Notes: a model not told the origin generated them from the letters alone. DNA of 55,164 nt from Kordiimonadaceae bacterium (GCA_018675425.1 JABGYD010000057.1:98339-153502); one strand, 5' to 3'; counted from the stretch's first letter, positions 1 to 9,481 are shown. Program-made: numbers and translations.

Positions 1-654
1 TTCATTAGTTATAATTGAATCGAATGGGGGCGCTGATCCAGATAGTGTTACGGGAAATATTAATTTCTTTATTGTGCCACGATATTTCATTCTTGCCGTT
101 ACTTCCTGACCCACATAGCATCCTTTTTCAAAATCTACACCATTAATTTGTTCAAAATGGCCTTCAAGAATTGTACTTTTTTCCACAATAAAATCATGAC
201 TACCTTCTGGGATGCCAAGAGCAATTCTTCGGGTATGATAAGTATCCTCTTTGGCACCTTTAGTATCTATTTCTACTATAGCTCGGCAACCCATTTCCGA
301 ATGTCGAGGATCAGTAAAATTAAGATCGTAACCATTAATTTTTTTACTAGAAGTAATTACTGAAAAGTTTCTGCTACAATCGGTGATCTCAACTTTTGAC
401 CTTAGGCGATACATGAGTAGTCGGCGAAAAAGATCAGCTATTCGATCACGTTCACAGTCGAGGTAAATTATTTCATTATCCTCATAGAGAAAAAAATCAT
501 GTAAGAATTTCCCTTGGGGTGTAAGCAATGCAGCATAAAGACCTCGATCATTACCAAGGTGATTGATATTTGCAGTAATGATGCTCTGAAGAAGGTTTTT
601 TCGTTCTGGCCCAGCTAGCGTAATGATGGCCCTATTTTTATGTATTTCGATCAT
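1..654 (-). CDS. ygfZ: Folate-binding protein YgfZ (C-terminal end outside window)
   Basis: Reading leftward from an ATG at 654-652, the frame stays open for 218 codons and runs off the left edge, so the C-terminus is missing. The protein begins MIEIHKNRAIITLAGPER and carries the family signature KGCYVGQE (antisense of about 100-125), which marks the YgfZ/GcvT-like tetrahydrofolate-binding group. YgfZ proteins support assembly or repair of certain Fe-S enzymes such as MiaB, whose gene is also in this window. The gene is divergent from a dihydroorotase-like gene with an 87-bp gap, an arrangement I recall from other alphaproteobacteria. The family call is firm; the physiological role is inferred from the family. 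Confidence 0.88.
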   Translation of the reverse strand, partial: MIEIHKNRAIITLAGPERKNLLQSIITANINHLGNDRGLYAALLTPQGKFLHDFFLYEDNEIIYLDCERDRIADLFRRLLMYRLRSKVEITDCSRNFSVITSSKKINGYDLNFTDPRHSEMGCRAIVEIDTKGAKEDTYHTRRIALGIPEGSHDFIVEKSTILEGHFEQINGVDFEKGCYVGQEVTARMKYRGTIKKLIFPVTLSGSAPPFDSIITNE

Positions 655-741
655 CAAATAATACTCTATTTATTATTGCTATACGCTAGCATTTATTTAA
701 TGTAGTGAATAGAAAATAGTATAAAGAGAAGAGGAATATTC

Positions 742-2019
742 GTGTCGGTGAATTTAATAATACGTGGGGGTATTTGCGTAACTCATCGAGGTAAAATTTT
801 GGAAGATATTGCAATTCGCGATGGTATAATTGTTGCTATTGGTGATCTTTCATCTGTGGATGCCGAAAATTCGATTGATGCAAGTGGTCTTCATATTTTA
901 CCTGGTATTATTGATAGCGAATTTCATATGCGTTCAGAAATTAAAAATGATACTGCAGCAGCTGTCATAGGCGGTATTACCAGTATTTTATGTGTTTCCA
1001 ACTTACCTATAGAAGGTGAAGGATTTTATTGTGATTATGCTTATTTTAAAAATGCATCACTTGAAAATATTAAATATCTCTCTGAACTAGAAGTGGAGAA
1101 GGGCTGTGCGGGAATTAATTTGACCATGGCAAAAACAAATGGTTTTAGTTCAATAGAGGATGATAGGACATTACTTGAAGCACTTAAGAGTGGCCGTCGA
1201 CGGGTTATTATACATGCAGAAGACCAAAGTAGATTGGATATGCGAAAGTTCTATATCAAGCTAAATGATGTTAAATCACACACGGACTGGCGTGATCAAA
1301 AATCTTCTATTAATGCGACTAGGCGGATACTAGCGGTTGCACGGGTCGCGGGGCGTCGAGTTCATTTGCAACATATCAGCACAGACCGGGAAATGGCGAT
1401 AATAGCCGCTAACAAAGATATTGCGACTGCAGCAGTTTCACCAAATTATCTTTTTTTAAGTGGGCCAGATTGTTATGATCACTTTTATAATTACGCAAAG
1501 CTTGATCCTCCTATTCGAGATGAAGAAAACCGAATTGGACTTTGGAAGGCTCTAACGAACGGAATTGTTGATGTATTAGCTTCCGCGCATAATCCTATAC
1601 AGTTAAACGAAAAAGAGAAAAAATATCCAAATTGTCCATCTGGTGCTCCAAGTGCACAAACTATGGTACCTCTGATGCTTAATCAGGTAAATAAAGGGGT
1701 TATTTCTATTGAAACCCTTGTTGACCTTACTAGTACTAGTCCGGCACGGATATTCAATATTGCAAATAAAGGGCGGATCGCGGTTGGCTATGATGCAGAT
1801 TTTGCTGTTGTTGATCTAAATAAAAAATGGGAACTAGATGATGATAATGTAGAAAGCAGTTGTGGATGGGATCTGCATGCAGGCAGTAGTTTTACAGGAC
1901 AAGTGGTTGGTACCATTATTCGTGGTAAAAAAGTAGTTTGGGCTAGTAAGTTCTTAGGGCTACCATTTGGAGAAGTTATTAAATTTCAGGATACATATAA
2001 ACGGTATGTCTCAAAATAA
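742..2019 (+). CDS. Dihydroorotase-like amidohydrolase with degenerate active site
   Basis: The protein has 425 residues and the layout of the alphaproteobacterial PyrC-like dihydroorotases (cyclic amidohydrolases of pyrimidine synthesis). The N-terminal beta domain leads to LPGIIDSEFHMR at 53-64. IIHAED with His158 and LQHIST with His211 follow, then YPNCPSGAPSAQTMVPLML and the C-terminal segment IAVGYDADFAVVDL. Several usual catalytic or metal positions are changed: the first His of the HxH motif is Glu60, the Lys common in GIKxFM is Asn126, and the SDHAPH motif reads SAHNPI, losing the Asp (Ala282) and second His (Ile286). The fold is therefore dihydroorotase, but activity is doubtful. It may be a structural partner, as inactive PyrC' proteins are for aspartate transcarbamoylase, or act on another substrate. 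No pyrB is adjacent. It is divergent from ygfZ. Confidence 0.8.
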   Translation: MSVNLIIRGGICVTHRGKILEDIAIRDGIIVAIGDLSSVDAENSIDASGLHILPGIIDSEFHMRSEIKNDTAAAVIGGITSILCVSNLPIEGEGFYCDYAYFKNASLENIKYLSELEVEKGCAGINLTMAKTNGFSSIEDDRTLLEALKSGRRRVIIHAEDQSRLDMRKFYIKLNDVKSHTDWRDQKSSINATRRILAVARVAGRRVHLQHISTDREMAIIAANKDIATAAVSPNYLFLSGPDCYDHFYNYAKLDPPIRDEENRIGLWKALTNGIVDVLASAHNPIQLNEKEKKYPNCPSGAPSAQTMVPLMLNQVNKGVISIETLVDLTSTSPARIFNIANKGRIAVGYDADFAVVDLNKKWELDDDNVESSCGWDLHAGSSFTGQVVGTIIRGKKVVWASKFLGLPFGEVIKFQDTYKRYVSK

Positions 2020-2024
2020 GTATC

Positions 2025-3167
2025 TCACTGAGATGGAAATATTTCTGGTTTCTTTTGCTCAGAATTTGGTGAAAAATTTTCTATATAAATTGACTGGCTA
2101 GGATATGCAAATGCACTACCATTTTTTGCAACAATATCTTTAATAACTAGTGCTAACTCTTCCTTTATTTCAAGCCACTCTCCCCAAATTGTTGTTTTAG
2201 TAAAGCAATAAAGCATGAGATCAATTGAACTATCATTGAAACTATCTATACGTACGAAAGTAGAAACCTCTGGTGGTTTTGCAAAATCATCATTCTTTAA
2301 GATATATTGTTCGATTTCGGAACGTATTACTTTTAATTGATCAATGGAGGTATCGTATACAAGGCCAATTTTCCAATAAATACGTCTATGGCTCATTCTA
2401 GAGAAATTTACTGCGGCGTTATCGGAAAGTTTTGAATTTGGTACGTAAACAGGTGCTTTATCAAACTGAATGACAGTCGTTGTCCTAAAACCAATTTCCT
2501 CAACTGTGCCCTCAACAACACCGTTAATTTTGATCCAGTCACCTGGATTGAATCGACGTTCTGCAATGATAAAAAGACCAGAGATGAGATTTTTAAAAAG
2601 GTCTTGGGCACCTAGTGCGACGGCAACTCCAAAAAGACCAAGCCCGGCAATTAGTGGGGCTACTTGTATACCCCATATTTCAAGAACTGAAGCAATACCC
2701 AGGAATATAATAAGGCCGTGCATAGCTTTGATCAGCCATTTAATCATACTTGGGGAAAATATATCTTCAAGTTTTCCAAAGGTTAAACTTACCGGACCAA
2801 TAGTTTTATAGAAAGCCCAGAAGATATTGAAGGTAATTAACGAACGGTTCAGATTATCAGAACCAATAGCAATGTTTCCGCTTGGATTAAGAAGTTCTGT
2901 GGCAATAAAAATACCAAGCACAATAGGTAAGAAGCTCAAGGGGCCCTCAATGGCATCAATTATCTGATCATCAACAGTGTTTGTAGTTTTATCGACGAAT
3001 GCCTTGAGACGACCTATAACAAAACGGCTGAAAACGTGTCGTAGTAACAAGAAGGAAAGCAGTAGTAAAATTGCTATAAAAATTTGACCAACGGCAACGC
3101 CATAAAGCCCATTTTGCCAGACATTGACAACGAGCTGCCAAAATTCTTGGAACGAGTTCATGTTCAT
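2025..3167 (-). CDS. MscS-family mechanosensitive ion channel
   Basis: The 380-residue membrane protein has several N-terminal hydrophobic segments and then the pore-lining helix typical of MscS, rich in Gly and Ala (GLGLFGVAVALGAQDLFKN, roughly 175-195). A beta domain with NPGDWIKINGVVEGTVEEIG and a mixed C-terminal domain follow. MscS channels open under membrane tension and release solutes on hypo-osmotic shock. With four or more predicted helices it is longer than minimal MscS (about 286 residues). The ATG at 3167 was chosen; a second Met lies two codons in. The stop is 5 bp from the end of the convergent dihydroorotase-like gene. Confidence 0.9.
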   Translation of the reverse strand: MNMNSFQEFWQLVVNVWQNGLYGVAVGQIFIAILLLLSFLLLRHVFSRFVIGRLKAFVDKTTNTVDDQIIDAIEGPLSFLPIVLGIFIATELLNPSGNIAIGSDNLNRSLITFNIFWAFYKTIGPVSLTFGKLEDIFSPSMIKWLIKAMHGLIIFLGIASVLEIWGIQVAPLIAGLGLFGVAVALGAQDLFKNLISGLFIIAERRFNPGDWIKINGVVEGTVEEIGFRTTTVIQFDKAPVYVPNSKLSDNAAVNFSRMSHRRIYWKIGLVYDTSIDQLKVIRSEIEQYILKNDDFAKPPEVSTFVRIDSFNDSSIDLMLYCFTKTTIWGEWLEIKEELALVIKDIVAKNGSAFAYPSQSIYIENFSPNSEQKKPEIFPSQ

Positions 3168-3441
3168 AATTCATCCACGTTTAATTAAAATTAATTTACT
3201 TTTCCTCCACTATATAAATAAATCAATATAATCCAACTTAATTTGTGCTAAAGTTAAAGAATACCAATAAAATTACATAAAATTTACTTTAATAAATAAA
3301 ATGTGGGGACTTTTTTTGAATGCAGAGCCAGTCAAAACTAATATGAGAATTATTAGTGTAGGATCAGTTTATCAACTTTCAAATAAATAATAAGGTAATA
3401 TTTTTTAAGGTTTCAAAAATAATTTATTTTGGGGAAAATTT

Positions 3442-4758
3442 ATGACAGATATCGAAGGCCAACCATTATGGGTGGCAATTGTAGGTTCAGGTCCAGCAGG
3501 ATATTATACAGCAGAGGCTTTAACAAAGAATGCAGAGAATATTAGAATAGATATTCTGGATCGCCTACCTACCCCTTTCGGCCTCATTAGAGGTGGTGTT
3601 GCCCCAGACCATCAGTCGATTAAAGCTGTAGCTAGGAGGTATGAAAAAACAGCAGCCCAAAAAAATGTCCGATTTGTTGGTAATCTAAATATAGGGTCCG
3701 ACATCACAATTGATAACCTGCGATTGCTTTATGATGCTGTCGTATTAGCAAATGGTGCACCTCAGGACCTTAAATTAGGTCTCTCTGGTGAGGATAAAAT
3801 AGGTGTTATTGGTTCTGCAGAATTTGTTGGTTGGTATAATAGCCACCCAGATTTTGCGAGCCTTAACCCAAACTTAAATATTAAGGATGTTGTTGTAATT
3901 GGTAATGGTAATGTAGCGGTGGATTGTGCCCGTATTTTAGCAAAAACTGCCAAGGAAATGGCCAGTACGGACCTTGCACAGCATGCCGCAAAGCTTATCC
4001 ACACAGCACCTATTGAAAATATTTATTTAGCAGGACGACGAGGACCTCTTGAAGGAAAATTTACCCCAAAGGAATTAGGAGAACTTGGACAATTAGAAAA
4101 TTGTGTGGCACTTGTTGACCCTAAACAAATTCCAAATGACCTAATGGGTGTTGATCCAAAAGAATTAACCTTAAAAGGTAAAAACTTAAATCATTTAAAA
4201 AAGTTTATTGAAAACACTTCTTCCGAAAAACCTATTAATCTCCACATCATGTTTTATGCATCTCCTATTGAAATACTTGGAGGAGACCTGGTTACCGGCA
4301 TAAAATTCGAAAAAACAAAAGTAGAAGCTGGGAAGTGTGTTGGCCTTGGTGAATATTTTATAATTCCATGTAAAATGGTCTTATCGGCAATTGGTTATCA
4401 ATCCACTCCCATTTCTGGCGCACCATTTGATCCAAAGCGTGGCTGTTTTAAAAATGACAATGGTTTTATAGAAAATGGCCTTTATACGGTAGGTTGGGCA
4501 AAGCGAGGGCCATCTGGCACAATTGGAACGAACAAACCAGATGGTATTGCTGTTGCTAAACTCATTTTGGAACAATCATCACCTTCAGAAAAAAAAGGGC
4601 GCACCGGTCTCGATGAGCTCGTGAGTAAATGTGGGCTGAAAATAGTTACCTTTGAGGGCTGGAAGAAAATCGAAGAAGCTGAAGAAAACGCCGCCGAGGG
4701 ACTAGCACCACGAGCCAAGTTTAGTAATATAGAAGATATGTTAAGGATCATAGATTAA
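3442..4758 (+). CDS. fprA: Ferredoxin-NADP+ reductase, adrenodoxin-reductase (FprA) type
   Basis: The 438-residue flavoprotein has an N-terminal FAD-binding GxGxxG (VAIVGSGPAGYYTAEAL, 12-28), the family segment TPFGLIRGGVAPDHQ, an NADP-binding GNGNVAVDCAR near 154-164 and a C-terminal GWAKRGPSGTIGTNKPDG motif. These match adrenodoxin reductase/FprA enzymes, which move electrons between NADPH and ferredoxin in the cytoplasm. The length fits the family (about 420-460). The ATG is preceded by the purine stretch TTGGGGAAAA. The gene stands alone, 274 bp from the divergent mscS gene and convergent with the FKBP gene. A ferredoxin partner gene is not visible here. Confidence 0.92.
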   Translation: MTDIEGQPLWVAIVGSGPAGYYTAEALTKNAENIRIDILDRLPTPFGLIRGGVAPDHQSIKAVARRYEKTAAQKNVRFVGNLNIGSDITIDNLRLLYDAVVLANGAPQDLKLGLSGEDKIGVIGSAEFVGWYNSHPDFASLNPNLNIKDVVVIGNGNVAVDCARILAKTAKEMASTDLAQHAAKLIHTAPIENIYLAGRRGPLEGKFTPKELGELGQLENCVALVDPKQIPNDLMGVDPKELTLKGKNLNHLKKFIENTSSEKPINLHIMFYASPIEILGGDLVTGIKFEKTKVEAGKCVGLGEYFIIPCKMVLSAIGYQSTPISGAPFDPKRGCFKNDNGFIENGLYTVGWAKRGPSGTIGTNKPDGIAVAKLILEQSSPSEKKGRTGLDELVSKCGLKIVTFEGWKKIEEAEENAAEGLAPRAKFSNIEDMLRIID

Positions 4759-4965
4759 GTAATAAAGTAAAACTCTTTTATCTTTTATTTGGTTAAACCA
4801 ATAAGTAAGAGAATTATAGAAGCTGGCTGACATTAACTGGCAGATGACAACAAGTCAGAATGAGATTATTGAAACGCCTATAGTTTTCCCGATTTACTCA
4901 TAATAAAAAAATCAGAATTTTAAAAAAAGTAAACCGGGACTATATATTCTTTTATGAATTTGTAT

Positions 4966-5478
4966 TTAATTCACACGAATAAGTTCAACTGTAAAAATCA
5001 AATCTTCATTCTGGCCTATGGGACCTCCAGGTGTCCCACTTTCACCGTATGCAAGATCAGAAGGAATAAAAAACTTGTATTTGGCACCTTCCTTCATCAG
5101 TTGAACGCCCTCTGTCCATCCAGTTATTACACGGTTCAGTGGGAATTCAGCAGGTTGGCCCCGGGAAATACTACTGTCGAAGACTGTACCGTTTGTTAGT
5201 GTGCCTTCATAGTGCACAGTGACCATATCTGTAGATAATGGTTGCTTGCCTGAACCTTCAAGAAGAACTTTATATTGTAAGCCGCTTGCAGTAACAATTA
5301 CGCCATCTTTATTTTTATTTTCTTCTAAAAAATTTATTTCACTATTCATTTGTTGTTCCATTGTATCTTCATTTTTATTAGTTTCCTGCTCAGCTGCTTG
5401 CTCGGAACAAGATATGATTGAAATCGTAGCGATTAAAACAGCTGCGATTTTAGCTAATTTATTAAGAGTGAATGACAT
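4966..5478 (-). CDS. FKBP-type peptidyl-prolyl isomerase, predicted lipoprotein
   Basis: The 170-residue protein starts at the ATG at 5478, which has the Shine-Dalgarno GAGGAG about 7 bases upstream; an in-frame ATG 25 codons earlier lacks one. The N-terminus (MSFTLNKLAKIAAVL...ISIISCS) is a lipoprotein signal with a lipobox Cys at about residue 23. A charged linker (25-60) leads to a complete C-terminal FKBP domain with VTVHYEGTLTNGTVFDSS and IPSDLAYGESGTPG. It probably catalyses prolyl isomerisation and helps protein folding in the periplasm, anchored to a membrane. It lacks the long dimerisation region of Mip/FkpA proteins. Confidence 0.9.
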   Translation of the reverse strand: MSFTLNKLAKIAAVLIATISIISCSEQAAEQETNKNEDTMEQQMNSEINFLEENKNKDGVIVTASGLQYKVLLEGSGKQPLSTDMVTVHYEGTLTNGTVFDSSISRGQPAEFPLNRVITGWTEGVQLMKEGAKYKFFIPSDLAYGESGTPGGPIGQNEDLIFTVELIRVN

Positions 5479-5605
5479 TAAATAACTCCTCAACTTTATT
5501 TCATTCGATTTAAGAGACATGTCTGATATAAAGCAAAATTGTTGTAGTTCCAAGTTTGAATTTTGATAATGAAGATATTAGTGGTCTCATGTTACTGTTA
5601 AATGC

Positions 5606-5635
5606 TTGTCATAAATATGTTATATGATGTATAAG
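5606..5635 (+). promoter_or_regulatory. Possible sigma-70-type promoter for ino1
   Basis: A -35-like TTGTCA (5606-5611) and a -10-like TATAAG (5630-5635) lie 18 bp apart, 68 bp ahead of the ino1 start. Each box matches the consensus at five of six positions. In such AT-rich DNA chance matches are common, so this is tentative. Confidence 0.4.
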
Positions 5636-5702
5636 CTCTCAGGAAAATGGACTTTTACGTTAAATTCCTATTAATTATATAATAAATTCAAGGGTAAAAT
5701 AA

Positions 5703-6830
5703 ATGTCGAAAATTAAAATTGCCATTGCAGGTATCGGAAACTGTGCAAGTTCTCTAATTCAAGGTATTTATCACTATACTCCTGAGCGTGTCGGAGATAA
5801 AAAAATTGTGCCAGGTCTCATGCATTGGGAAGTTGCTGGTTACCGTCCTTGCGACATAGATGTCGTGGCTGCTTTTGATGTAGATGCTCGAAAAGTTGGT
5901 AAAGACCTTAATGATGCAATTTTTGAAAAACCGAATTGTACAACTGTATTTCATGATAAAATGCCAAAAAGTGGTACAATCGTTAAAATGGGTAATGTTC
6001 TAGATGGTGTTTCTGAACATATGGCTGAATTTGATGATAGTCGCACATTTATTGTTTCTGACCAACTTTCCGCAACTAAAGATGATATTGTTCGTGAATT
6101 AAAAGAGAGTGGTGCAGAAATTCTTACTAACTATATGCCTGTCGGTTCTGAAGAAGCCGCAAAATTTTATGCAGAATGTGCACTTGAAGCCGGTATCGCC
6201 TTTATTAATAATATGCCTGTCTTTATTGCTTCTAACCCAGAATGGGCCAAAAAATTTGAAGATGCAAACCTTCCTATCATTGGTGATGATATAAAGGCTC
6301 AACTTGGTGCAACAATCACTCACAGAACGCTAACAGATTTATTTGCGAAGCGTGGAGTTGTTCTTGAACGTACTTATCAACTTAATACCGGTGGTAATAC
6401 CGACTTCTTGAATATGAAAAACCAGGACCGACTTAAATCCAAGAAAATTTCAAAAACTGAAGCGGTTCAGTCTGTTGCCGGTACGCGCCTAGATGATGAT
6501 AATATTCACGTTGGACCAAGCGATTATATTCCATGGCAAAATGATAACAAAGTATGCTTCTTGCGGATGGAAGGTGATCTTTTTGGCGGTGTTCCAATGA
6601 ACCTTGAGATGCGTCTTTCTGTTGAAGATAGCCCAAACTCAGCCGGCGTAGCAATTGATATGATACGCTGTTGTAAGCTTGCACTTATGAATAACGAAGG
6701 CGGCATTCTCTCTGCTGCGTCAGCTTATTTTTGTAAACATCCACCCGTACAGTTTACAGACGATCAAGCCTACGACATGACTGAAGAATTTATCAAGTCA
6801 CGTGTTGCATCCGCGAATACTCTAAAATGA
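5703..6830 (+). CDS. ino1: Myo-inositol-1-phosphate synthase
   Basis: The 375-residue enzyme converts glucose-6-phosphate to myo-inositol-1-phosphate using NAD. The N-terminal Rossmann motif IAIAGIGNCASSLIQGI and the following HWEVAGYRPCDIDVVAAFDVD match the short actinobacterial/archaeal type of Ino1 rather than the longer eukaryotic form. Other signatures are NYMPVGSEEA, FINNMPVFIAS, GDDIKAQLGATITHR, LNTGGNTDFLNM and GGVPMNLEMRLSVEDSPNSAGV. The nucleotidyltransferase gene overlaps its end by 4 bp (ATGA), so the two are translationally coupled. This pairing suggests that the inositol phosphate made here is activated with a nucleotide by the next gene product. Confidence 0.95.
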   Translation: MSKIKIAIAGIGNCASSLIQGIYHYTPERVGDKKIVPGLMHWEVAGYRPCDIDVVAAFDVDARKVGKDLNDAIFEKPNCTTVFHDKMPKSGTIVKMGNVLDGVSEHMAEFDDSRTFIVSDQLSATKDDIVRELKESGAEILTNYMPVGSEEAAKFYAECALEAGIAFINNMPVFIASNPEWAKKFEDANLPIIGDDIKAQLGATITHRTLTDLFAKRGVVLERTYQLNTGGNTDFLNMKNQDRLKSKKISKTEAVQSVAGTRLDDDNIHVGPSDYIPWQNDNKVCFLRMEGDLFGGVPMNLEMRLSVEDSPNSAGVAIDMIRCCKLALMNNEGGILSAASAYFCKHPPVQFTDDQAYDMTEEFIKSRVASANTLK

Positions 6831-7543
6831 AGTGTTTGATCGTCGCTGCTGGACAAGGTAGCAGGATGAGAGATCAGGGGGATAGTAAGCCCCTTATAGA
6901 GATTGATGGAATTCCTATTCTAGAACGGGTTATCCTTAACTTACGTGATGGTGGCATTGATGATTTCTATATTGTTACTGGTTACCGTGGTACCAAAGTT
7001 AGAGCCTTTCTTGATGAACTTTCTGATCGAGAAAGCATTAAAATTAATCATGTAGTCAACGAAGAATGGCAACGGCCAAACGGCCTTTCAGTTTATGCTG
7101 CGAGAGATCACATTGATGGACCGTTTATTCTAACTATGTGTGATCATCTTTTTGACCCTGAAATTATTAGGGATGTTCTTTTAGCTGAACATGATGAGGG
7201 TACAGTAACCCTTTGTGTTGATTATAATATAGAAAATCCCGTTATTGACATAGATGATGTGACACGAGTAAATTGCACTGGGAACGAAATTAGGAATATT
7301 GGTAAAGTCATTCGCGACTATAATGCCTTCGATACCGGTATATTCTATTGTACCAGTGCTATGTTCGATGCTCTAGATAAAAGTTTTAAAGAAGGCGATG
7401 AAAGTATCACGGGCGCCATGAACGTACTTGGATCCCATGGAAAAGCACGGACTTTTGACGTCAAGGGTCGTTTATGGCTTGATGTTGATGATCCAATGGC
7501 TTTTGGTAAGGCTATTGTCTACGTCGCTGAAGGTAAGCTTTAG
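6827..7543 (+). CDS. Probable myo-inositol-1-phosphate cytidylyltransferase (NTP transferase)
   Basis: The 238-residue MobA-like sugar-phosphate nucleotidyltransferase has the nucleotide-binding loop VAAGQGSRM (6-14) and KPLIEI, then WQRPNGLSVYAARD, MCDHLFD (104-110, the acidic metal-binding position), IGK (158-160), DTGIF (169-173) and WLDVDDP. The pattern resembles the IPCT domain of the bifunctional IPCT/DIPPS enzymes of Archaeoglobus and Thermotoga, which makes CDP-inositol from CTP and inositol-1-phosphate. The 4-bp overlap with ino1 supports this substrate. Here the phosphatidyltransferase half is not fused; a separate CDP-alcohol phosphatidyltransferase lies at 10630-11529. The family call is firm. 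CTP and inositol-1-phosphate as substrates are inferred; a phosphocholine- or phosphonate-type substrate remains possible. Confidence 0.75.
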   Translation: MKCLIVAAGQGSRMRDQGDSKPLIEIDGIPILERVILNLRDGGIDDFYIVTGYRGTKVRAFLDELSDRESIKINHVVNEEWQRPNGLSVYAARDHIDGPFILTMCDHLFDPEIIRDVLLAEHDEGTVTLCVDYNIENPVIDIDDVTRVNCTGNEIRNIGKVIRDYNAFDTGIFYCTSAMFDALDKSFKEGDESITGAMNVLGSHGKARTFDVKGRLWLDVDDPMAFGKAIVYVAEGKL

Positions 7544-7552
7544 AAGGTTTTA

Positions 7553-7867
7553 TTATTCACTATCCAGAAAGCCTTTGTGGTGGTGAATAACTTCCTCAAT
7601 TATAAAATCTAGAAATTTTTCGGAAAAATTAGGATCAAGTTGAGCGTCCTCTGATAATTTTCGTAAACGAGATATTTGTTCGCTTTCGCGTTTTTTATCT
7701 GCAGGTTCCAGTTTGTGTTTAGCTTTGTGGGCACCAACTTTTTGAGTGATTTTAAAACGTTCGGCAAGCATGTTAATGACAGCGGCATCAATATTATCGA
7801 TACTCTTTCTATATTCGTCTAGCTTACTTTGTGCTTCTTCGCCGATTGGTTTGTTTGTATGGCTCAA
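7553..7867 (-). CDS. aroQ: Chorismate mutase, AroQ type
   Basis: The 104-residue all-helical protein has the AroQ pattern: YRKSIDNIDAAVINMLAERFKIT near 19-41, with the Arg and Asp of the first helix, then VGAHKAKHKLEPADKKRE and a C-terminal helix FLDFIIEEVIHHHK. AroQ converts chorismate to prephenate at the start of Phe/Tyr synthesis. The length is right for a stand-alone domain. It lies between the ino1 pair and the flippase gene on the opposite strand to ino1, and has no evident link to the inositol genes. Confidence 0.88.
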   Translation of the reverse strand: MSHTNKPIGEEAQSKLDEYRKSIDNIDAAVINMLAERFKITQKVGAHKAKHKLEPADKKRESEQISRLRKLSEDAQLDPNFSEKFLDFIIEEVIHHHKGFLDSE

Positions 7868-7918
7868 TTTAAATAACCTCTAATTTTGTAGTTTTATTGA
7901 ACTTAACAAATGTTTAGG

Positions 7919-9481
7919 TCAATTAGAAATATTTTTTTTAAATAGCTTATTTTTTATTTTAGTTTGGTCGCTTTTTTCCATTGTAAAGATGTAAACAGAG
8001 GTAAGGTATATAAAAGTTATAGTTGGAATACCTAATGCAATTCCTAAATTACTGTCGATATCATTTAGTACGTAATTTATTATAACTTTAAATGCTGCTG
8101 CTGCGATCAAAGCTGCAAATATTACTTTGAATATGCGCAAAGAAAACATGTTGATGCCAAATAATTTATTAATGATAATAACCCGAATGAAGTTCATTAT
8201 AAAATAGGTAAGACAAAGTCCTATAGCGATTCCAACCGGACCAAACAACGTGTGTTGAGTGAAAAAATAAGCAAAAATTATATAAATTGGGATCATAATT
8301 AAGGAAACTATAGGGTTAAAAAATGGTGCACGGTAAATGATTGGTAGGTCGGCCATCCCAAAACCACCATTTATAGTTTCACCAAGCATTAAAAAGAATA
8401 ATATAGATGCTCCAAGAAGTGGCATTGCTACATCGGCACCAGCTGGTAAAAGTGATCCAAAAATTGTGACGCCGTAAAAAAAGCATAATATGACTAAAAA
8501 CGACTGTATCATTAGTATCCAGCGAGCTACCATAATCATCTGATTTTCGACAGTTTTAAAATCTTTCTCTACTAGATTTTTTGCCATAACTGGTGCTAAG
8601 ATGGGATAAAAACTTTGGTATATTTTCTCAACCGAGGTGGCAAATTGCTGAGCTATCGTATAAATACCTAAAATTGCTTCAGAAAAGAAAAATTTAACAG
8701 CAAAAATATCCATCCTCATAAATATCAGCAAAGCTAGGTCGTGAAAAGCTGTTGGAACAGAAAAACTCATTAAGTTTTTCATAAGGTTGAGATCAGGCCT
8801 AGCTCGAATAGTATTTTTAATTGAATAAAGCTCAAAAAATCCCCAGATAGCATATATAAGGGCAGCTATTAACGCTATCGCATATGCCATAAGAAGGCCA
8901 TAGGTATCAAACCCCGTATAATATAACAGCAACATAGCGAAAAGTAGAATGTATGGTTCAATAATGCTGCGGGACACGACCTCATAGCGCATTTTACGGG
9001 TTGCGCGCGTACCTGCTAAAATTACATCTAGGGCAGTTATAACCATGATCATAGGGGCAAGTGTTGTTAATCCCGTTACCATCTCGGGATAGTTAAATAA
9101 CGAGGCGAGTAATCCCGCACACATCATAATAATCCCTGTAAATATGGCACCAATAATTAATGAACAAAGGATAGCAGACATCATCACTTGTTCTATTGTA
9201 TACTTTTCAATATATTTTTTATCATGAATAAATTTAAATAGGGATCTTTTGAAGCCAAATGTAGCAAATGCTGCACAAATTTCGACTGTCGTTATAGTAT
9301 AATTATATCTGCCGTAAAGCTCTGATCCGAATAGTGCTACTGCAATAATTAGAAACGGGAGACGCGAACCAAGCCTAATGATAAACCCAAGGAAGTTTAG
9401 GCTAGCACCCTGGGTAATATCCTTGTTATCTTGATCCGTTCGAGCGGCTTTTAGTTCTGCATTTTCGTCAGATAATGACAT
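7919..9481 (-). CDS. Polysaccharide/oligosaccharide flippase (Wzx/MATE-like)
   Basis: The 520-residue integral membrane protein has about 12-14 hydrophobic segments. A short charged N-terminus leads into LNFLGFIIRLGSRLPFLII, typical of the polysaccharide biosynthesis protein/Wzx branch of the MOP flippase superfamily. Such proteins move lipid-linked sugars or similar polar-headed lipids across the inner membrane. It is 20 bp downstream of the exported-protein gene and in the same direction as the CDP-alcohol phosphatidyltransferase gene. A three-gene transcript (phosphatidyltransferase, exported protein, flippase) is likely, and transport of an inositol-type lipid product is a reasonable but unproven role. 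Confidence 0.78.
   Translation of the reverse strand: MSLSDENAELKAARTDQDNKDITQGASLNFLGFIIRLGSRLPFLIIAVALFGSELYGRYNYTITTVEICAAFATFGFKRSLFKFIHDKKYIEKYTIEQVMMSAILCSLIIGAIFTGIIMMCAGLLASLFNYPEMVTGLTTLAPMIMVITALDVILAGTRATRKMRYEVVSRSIIEPYILLFAMLLLYYTGFDTYGLLMAYAIALIAALIYAIWGFFELYSIKNTIRARPDLNLMKNLMSFSVPTAFHDLALLIFMRMDIFAVKFFFSEAILGIYTIAQQFATSVEKIYQSFYPILAPVMAKNLVEKDFKTVENQMIMVARWILMIQSFLVILCFFYGVTIFGSLLPAGADVAMPLLGASILFFLMLGETINGGFGMADLPIIYRAPFFNPIVSLIMIPIYIIFAYFFTQHTLFGPVGIAIGLCLTYFIMNFIRVIIINKLFGINMFSLRIFKVIFAALIAAAAFKVIINYVLNDIDSNLGIALGIPTITFIYLTSVYIFTMEKSDQTKIKNKLFKKNISN

Noticed and set aside
148-363. Open frame on the plus strand near the left edge
   Set aside because: It lies antisense to the well-supported ygfZ frame (KGCYVGQE motif) and shows no recognisable protein pattern.
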